Shown: positions 14,829-17,330 of the stretch, piece by piece
How positions within the stretch are numbered: the stretch's first letter is position 1
How the letters are laid out: each line of letters begins with the position of its first letter
DNA from: JBAWWY01 sp037144355
Lineage (GTDB): Bacteria; Bacillota; Clostridia; Peptostreptococcales; Anaerovoracaceae
NCBI GenBank assembly: GCA_037144355.1
Contig: JBAWWY010000033.1
Span: forward strand, 1-17,330
DNA length: 17,330 nt
Direction of reading: 5' to 3'
Notes under the pieces: generated by a model
Databases searched by the model: none
Seen by the model: the letters and a program-made list of their open reading frames with translations, nothing else
What the model was told of the DNA's origin: nothing
Position numbers and translations under genes: made by a program

Positions 14829-14893
14829 ATTTTATCATGCTAATCATTGTAAAGTCGCTCAATAAAGGTAACATAATTAAAAATCTATGTCAA
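14829..14893 (-). promoter_or_regulatory. Promoter region of the rpmG-secE-nusG-rplKAJL unit
   Basis: Two candidates. P1: TTGACA (14888-14893), 17-nt spacer, TACCTT (14865-14870), with TG one base before the -10; the -35 is perfect and the -10 poor. It overlaps the last codons and stop of the upstream flavodoxin gene. P2: TAAAAT (14829-14834) preceded by TGA, an extended -10 with no good -35. Either would start transcription within about 120 nt of rpmG. No terminator was seen between the upstream gene and rpmG, so read-through is also possible. Confidence 0.55.
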
Positions 14894-15724
14894 GTTTTTT
14901 GTAGCAGCTTCGGGCTCTTTTTCATTATCCTTAAGTAGTTCTTCAATATCGAACCAATCCTTAATCTCAATGCCTGAAAATGGTCTTTTTATATGTATGG
15001 CCTTCTGTGGGCAAGTATATATGCATCTCATGCAGAATGTGCATTTTGTGCCAAACTTCAATTTATCATTTTTTATGGAAATGTTTTTAGTTGGGCAATT
15101 CTTTATACAAAATTCGCAGAGGTTGCAATCGGTATTAACCTTGAAATGAAATTTCGCAATCATATGGGCGCCAAGCCATTCAACTCTGCTTGCTCCAACA
15201 AAGGCTCTTTGCCTTACATTTTTCTTATATGCCTTATTCCTTCCCTTAACTATCTCCTCGGCAATGATTTTTACCAGTGCATCTGCATTTCTTACAATTC
15301 TCCGAATAGAATCGTCGTCGTTTCTTACTGCAAAATTAGAAGGCATCTGAACAAGCTCTTCATAATTGACTAAATAACCTCTTTTTTTAAGTACCCTTAT
15401 CAACAGATCCGAGGAGCCATGGTTGACTTTAGCATCTTCACCAGCTGTTTTAACTATAAATGACTTTTTACCATCCGCTTTGGGAAGATCTTTCGCGAAT
15501 TTCACAACTATTTCTGGTGCATTAAATGAATGTACTGGATACATGATACCAAAAACATCGCAATCTTCATAAATCCCGCTTAATTCACCTTCGGATATCA
15601 ATGTAGGTATATAATAAAGGTTAACCTCATGCCCCATTGTTCTGAATTCATCAAAAAGATGGGTAGCAACCCTTTCAGTAAAACCAGTCCCACTAAAATA
15701 GAAAATATTTATACGCAATTCCAT
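14885..15724 (-). CDS. EFR1-type flavodoxin/ferredoxin fusion protein
   Basis: About 279 residues. The first half is a flavodoxin-like fold with the phosphate-loop motif YFSGTGFTE (around residue 9), where many relatives have Asn in place of Phe. The second half carries two ferredoxin motifs of form CxxCxxCxxxCP (C200, C203, C206, C210 and C228, C231, C234, C238), expected to hold two [4Fe-4S] clusters. This is the EFR1 architecture common in Clostridia, a cytosolic electron carrier whose partners are generally unknown. No signal peptide. The start is uncertain: ATG at 15727 abuts the GGAG site, ATG at 15724 is 3 nt from it, and TTG at 15718 has the best spacing (9 nt) and gives MRINIFYFSG. 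Repeat copies B and C form its upstream region. Confidence 0.85.
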   Translation of the reverse strand: MELRINIFYFSGTGFTERVATHLFDEFRTMGHEVNLYYIPTLISEGELSGIYEDCDVFGIMYPVHSFNAPEIVVKFAKDLPKADGKKSFIVKTAGEDAKVNHGSSDLLIRVLKKRGYLVNYEELVQMPSNFAVRNDDDSIRRIVRNADALVKIIAEEIVKGRNKAYKKNVRQRAFVGASRVEWLGAHMIAKFHFKVNTDCNLCEFCIKNCPTKNISIKNDKLKFGTKCTFCMRCIYTCPQKAIHIKRPFSGIEIKDWFDIEELLKDNEKEPEAATKNLT

Positions 15725-15734
15725 CATCTCCTCT

Positions 15735-15806
15735 TAGCTCACCCAATTTGTGAAGCAAATTGTCGGTGAACATATGCAAGGAAATCACAAATCTTTGATT
15801 TGTAGA
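15735..15806 (+). repeat. 72-nt two-hairpin repeat, copy B
   Basis: Begins TAGCTCACCCAATTTG on the plus strand and aligns without gaps to the copies at 2762, 15820 and 17245; 61 of 72 positions match the 17245 copy. Hairpin 1: TCACC pairs with GGTGA and CAATTTG with CAAATTG. Hairpin 2: ACAAATC-TTT-GATTTGT, extended by AATC/GATT. It is in direct tandem with copy C at an exact 85-nt period, and lies 1-2 nt upstream of the flavodoxin gene's ribosome binding site. Confidence 0.9.
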
Positions 15807-15819
15807 TTTCTACTGCTCT

Positions 15820-15891
15820 TAGCTCGCCCAATTTACGTAGTGAATTGTGGGTGAACTTATGCAATGAAATCATAAATCTTTGTTTTTTTGA
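15820..15891 (+). repeat. 72-nt two-hairpin repeat, copy C (decayed second hairpin)
   Basis: Begins TAGCTCGCCCAATTTACG, exactly 85 nt after copy B, with the shared CTCT lead-in before both. Hairpin 1 is kept by paired changes: CAATTTAC pairs with GTGAATTG, a G-C pair having become A-T. Hairpin 2 has decayed, since GATTTGT is replaced by a T-run. It is oriented opposite to transcription of the neighbouring genes. Confidence 0.85.
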
Positions 15892-15932
15892 TTTCTTTGT
15901 AAACACAATTTAGAAAAGCAATTATTTATGAT

Positions 15933-15961
15933 ATTATCACAGATGGCAAATCTTTTCTATA
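15933..15961 (-). promoter_or_regulatory. Possible promoter of the flavodoxin gene
   Basis: An extended -10, TGTGATAAT, is preceded 17 nt upstream by TATAGA, a weak -35 (3 of 6 matches). It lies just after the deacylase gene, so transcripts would pass through repeat copies C and B before the flavodoxin start. The alternative is cotranscription from the upstream genes, as no terminator was seen. Confidence 0.3.
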
Positions 15962-15970
15962 CGTACTTTC

Positions 15971-16447
15971 TCATTTCACTATATTCCATGTTTCTCCCTT
16001 AATAATACGGATTAGATCATCAGGCGCCAATTGTATTTGAGATCCTATTTTACCCGCACTTACTATGATACTTTCCAGATCTTTGCATGAACTATCCGCT
16101 ATAGTCTTATATGCCTTTTTCATCCCAACTGGCGAGCATCCACCACGTATATATCCGGTGACTTTAAAAATTTCAGTGACTTTTATCATTTCCAACGATT
16201 TCTCGCCCGAAGCCCTTGCTGCGGCTTTCAAATCAAGCTCTTTTGCAACAGGTATGACAAATACATGATATTCCCTGCTGGCGCCTTGGGTAACCAAGGT
16301 TTTATAAACTTGGCCCTGGTCTGCTCCGATTTTTTCGGCAACTGAAATGCCATCTATCTTTCCATCGGTGGTATCATAATTATATGTTTTATAATTTATT
16401 CCTGCCTTCTCTAAAAGACGCATTGCGTTGGTTTTTTCATTTGCCAT
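15971..16447 (-). CDS. ybaK: YbaK/EbsC-family Cys-tRNA(Pro) deacylase
   Basis: A 158-residue single-domain trans-editing enzyme of the YbaK/EbsC family, which hydrolyses Cys-tRNA(Pro) produced by misacylation and acts in the cytosol. The conserved lysine is in the QVYKTLV segment (K49). The other family block is GYIRGGCSPVGMKK (98-111). Length is normal. I start at the ATG at 16447 (MANEKTNAM), which has AAGGAG 9 nt upstream. The open frame extends 14 codons further, but without a better site. It follows the NimA-like gene by 61 nt, suggesting cotranscription. Exact substrate preference within the family cannot be read from sequence. Confidence 0.92.
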   Translation of the reverse strand: MANEKTNAMRLLEKAGINYKTYNYDTTDGKIDGISVAEKIGADQGQVYKTLVTQGASREYHVFVIPVAKELDLKAAARASGEKSLEMIKVTEIFKVTGYIRGGCSPVGMKKAYKTIADSSCKDLESIIVSAGKIGSQIQLAPDDLIRIIKGETWNIVK

Positions 16448-16508
16448 GCTTCCAGGCTCCTTCAATAAGTTCTTATAAGCAAATTCCAAATAGTTGAATT
16501 GAAAGGCT

Positions 16509-17000
16509 CTAGATCTTCCCTTGGTTTACGATTTCTATTGCTGCTTTTCCTGTCATATGTTCAATTTCGATTTCTACCACGCATACAACATTCCAGTCGC
16601 CTTCGATTTCCTTTTCACCTTCCTTGGTGTAGTCTGGTGAATACTTTTTAATCAAACTTTCGAGAGCCTCTCTGCGTTCTTTGTCTTCCGTAAGGATCCT
16701 AGCCCTGCCGAAAGCTATAGCGCTGCGAAAGTGCGTTGTGAAAGTTTCTTGGATTATATCGTCTCTATCAATTACAGCAAATGTAACTTTGTTGTTTCTT
16801 TTAATCCCATCAATCTTGTGGCCAGTTTTTGCACAATGGAAAAATATCTTGTCATCTTTAAATGTGTAGCTAAGTGGCACAGCATATGGATAATCATCAT
16901 CCCCAGCAACAGCTAAAACTCCTGCCGTGCATGAATTGAAAATTTCCCTGGTTTCTTCCTTTGATAGCAATTGCTTTTTTCTTCTCATCTCTCTAAACAT
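16509..17000 (-). CDS. NimA-like pyridoxamine 5'-phosphate oxidase-fold flavoprotein
   Basis: A 163-residue protein of the split-barrel FMN-binding group that includes NimA (Pfam Pyridox_ox_2). The N-terminus MFREMRRKKQLLS, the YPYAVPLSY block (37-45) and FHCAKTGHKID (54-64) are typical of this family, which is common in anaerobes. NimA proteins are linked to 5-nitroimidazole resistance, but most chromosomal relatives have no shown substrate, so I do not claim resistance. It is unlikely to be the true PdxH oxidase, which is longer and has a different C-terminus. The start at 17000 has GAGGTGA only 3 nt upstream, a tight spacing. The deacylase gene follows 61 nt later. Confidence 0.88.
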   Translation of the reverse strand: MFREMRRKKQLLSKEETREIFNSCTAGVLAVAGDDDYPYAVPLSYTFKDDKIFFHCAKTGHKIDGIKRNNKVTFAVIDRDDIIQETFTTHFRSAIAFGRARILTEDKERREALESLIKKYSPDYTKEGEKEIEGDWNVVCVVEIEIEHMTGKAAIEIVNQGKI

Positions 17001-17244
17001 GATTCACCTCGATATATAAAATAACTTACATCCTGATGATACCACAATTTTGTTTGTTATAAAAACCATTATTCACAACAATTCTAACGTGCGTGGACAT
17101 TCTAAATTTTCGAATCAAAGAAGTCGAATATGAGACTTTTGCAAAATTACACAGGGGAAAGTCCAATCCACAATTAAGCAGATAGAATTCAATAGGCCGA
17201 GAAACAAAATCCCCACCGAAGCGCAATGTACTTAGCAGTAAAAA
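17001..17244. other. Intergenic stretch without a recognisable gene
   Basis: 244 nt upstream of the NimA-like gene. AT-rich, with no tRNA, no terminator and no strong promoter that I can defend. TATAAC and TTTATATAT boxes are present but lack good -35 partners. A 76-codon minus-strand frame covers 17026-17256, but it starts inside the repeat, has no ribosome binding site, and matches no family I know. Confidence 0.5.
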
Positions 17245-17316
17245 TCTGCAAATCAAAGATTTGTGATTTCCTTGTATAAGTTCGCCTACTATTTGCTGCG
17301 CAAACAGGGCGAGCTA
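17245..17316 (-). repeat. 72-nt two-hairpin repeat, copy D
   Basis: Read on the minus strand it begins TAGCTCGCCCTGTTTGCG and aligns without gaps to the other three copies. Hairpin 1: TCGCC pairs with GGCGA, and CTGTTTGC with GCAAATAG, where a change at one side is matched on the other (A-T to T-A). Hairpin 2: CAAATC-TTT-GATTTG. It lies about 245 nt upstream of the NimA-like gene, at the window edge, so its own left neighbour is not visible. Confidence 0.88.
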
Positions 17317-17330
17317 CTAACGTTCGCGAG

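Noticed and set aside
14767..14884. tRNA gene before secE/rpmG, as in some bacteria
   Set aside because: No cloverleaf, T-arm GTTCNA motif or acceptor stem could be found in this gap.
15731..15895. Tandem repeats that could suggest a CRISPR array
   Set aside because: Only two units, each internally palindromic, no variable spacers between them, and other copies are dispersed kilobases away; no cas genes nearby.
17026..17256. 76-codon minus-strand frame upstream of the NimA-like gene
   Set aside because: Begins inside repeat copy D, has no Shine-Dalgarno, and shows no domain or conserved motif; most likely chance.

Overview
The window is a low-GC Gram-positive core locus, most probably from an anaerobic member of the Clostridia. 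Reasons: an AT-rich sequence with strong AGGAGG-type ribosome binding sites before nearly every gene; the Firmicutes order rpmG-secE-nusG-rplKA-rplJL-rpoBC-(L7Ae-like gene)-rpsL-rpsG-fusA-tuf; a Firmicutes-type S12 with its characteristic insertion; no ybxB-like gene between rplL and rpoB; and clostridial-looking accessory proteins (an EFR1 flavodoxin/ferredoxin fusion and a NimA-like flavin protein). Genus cannot be named from the sequence alone. Every gene is on the minus strand, so transcription runs from high to low coordinates.

In transcription order: (1) 17330-15892, a small accessory group: a NimA-like pyridoxamine-phosphate-oxidase-fold protein, then a YbaK-type misacylated-tRNA deacylase. 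(2) 15735-15891, two tandem copies of a structured repeat, followed by the EFR1 flavodoxin/ferredoxin gene. (3) 14893-11158, a transcription and translation unit: promoter region, rpmG (L33), secE, nusG, rplK (L11), a probable L1-binding mRNA hairpin, rplA (L1), an L10 leader with an intrinsic attenuator, rplJ (L10), rplL (L7/L12), and a terminator-like hairpin. (4) 11132-3660, a near-consensus promoter, then rpoB and rpoC. (5) 3636-1, a consensus promoter inside an inverted repeat, then the K-turn-binding L7Ae-like gene, rpsL, rpsG, fusA and the first 11 codons of tuf. The genes supply the ribosomal stalk and L1 arm, RNA polymerase core, the elongation factor NusG, the SecE translocon subunit and the elongation GTPases. 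Control seems to be at three promoters plus L1 and L10 autoregulatory RNA sites.

Most of the window is conserved housekeeping sequence, and no new multi-gene system is visible. The most unusual signal is a dispersed 72-nt repeat with four ungapped copies (2762-2833, 15735-15806, 15820-15891, 17245-17316). Each copy folds into a long first hairpin, and the copies differ by compensatory base-pair changes, so the structure itself appears to have been conserved. A second hairpin follows in three of the four. One copy lies inside the str operon, between rpsL and rpsG. Other points worth a look are NusG with a roughly 90-residue acidic N-terminal extension and a poorly placed AUG, and an inverted repeat that straddles the -10 box of the str promoter.
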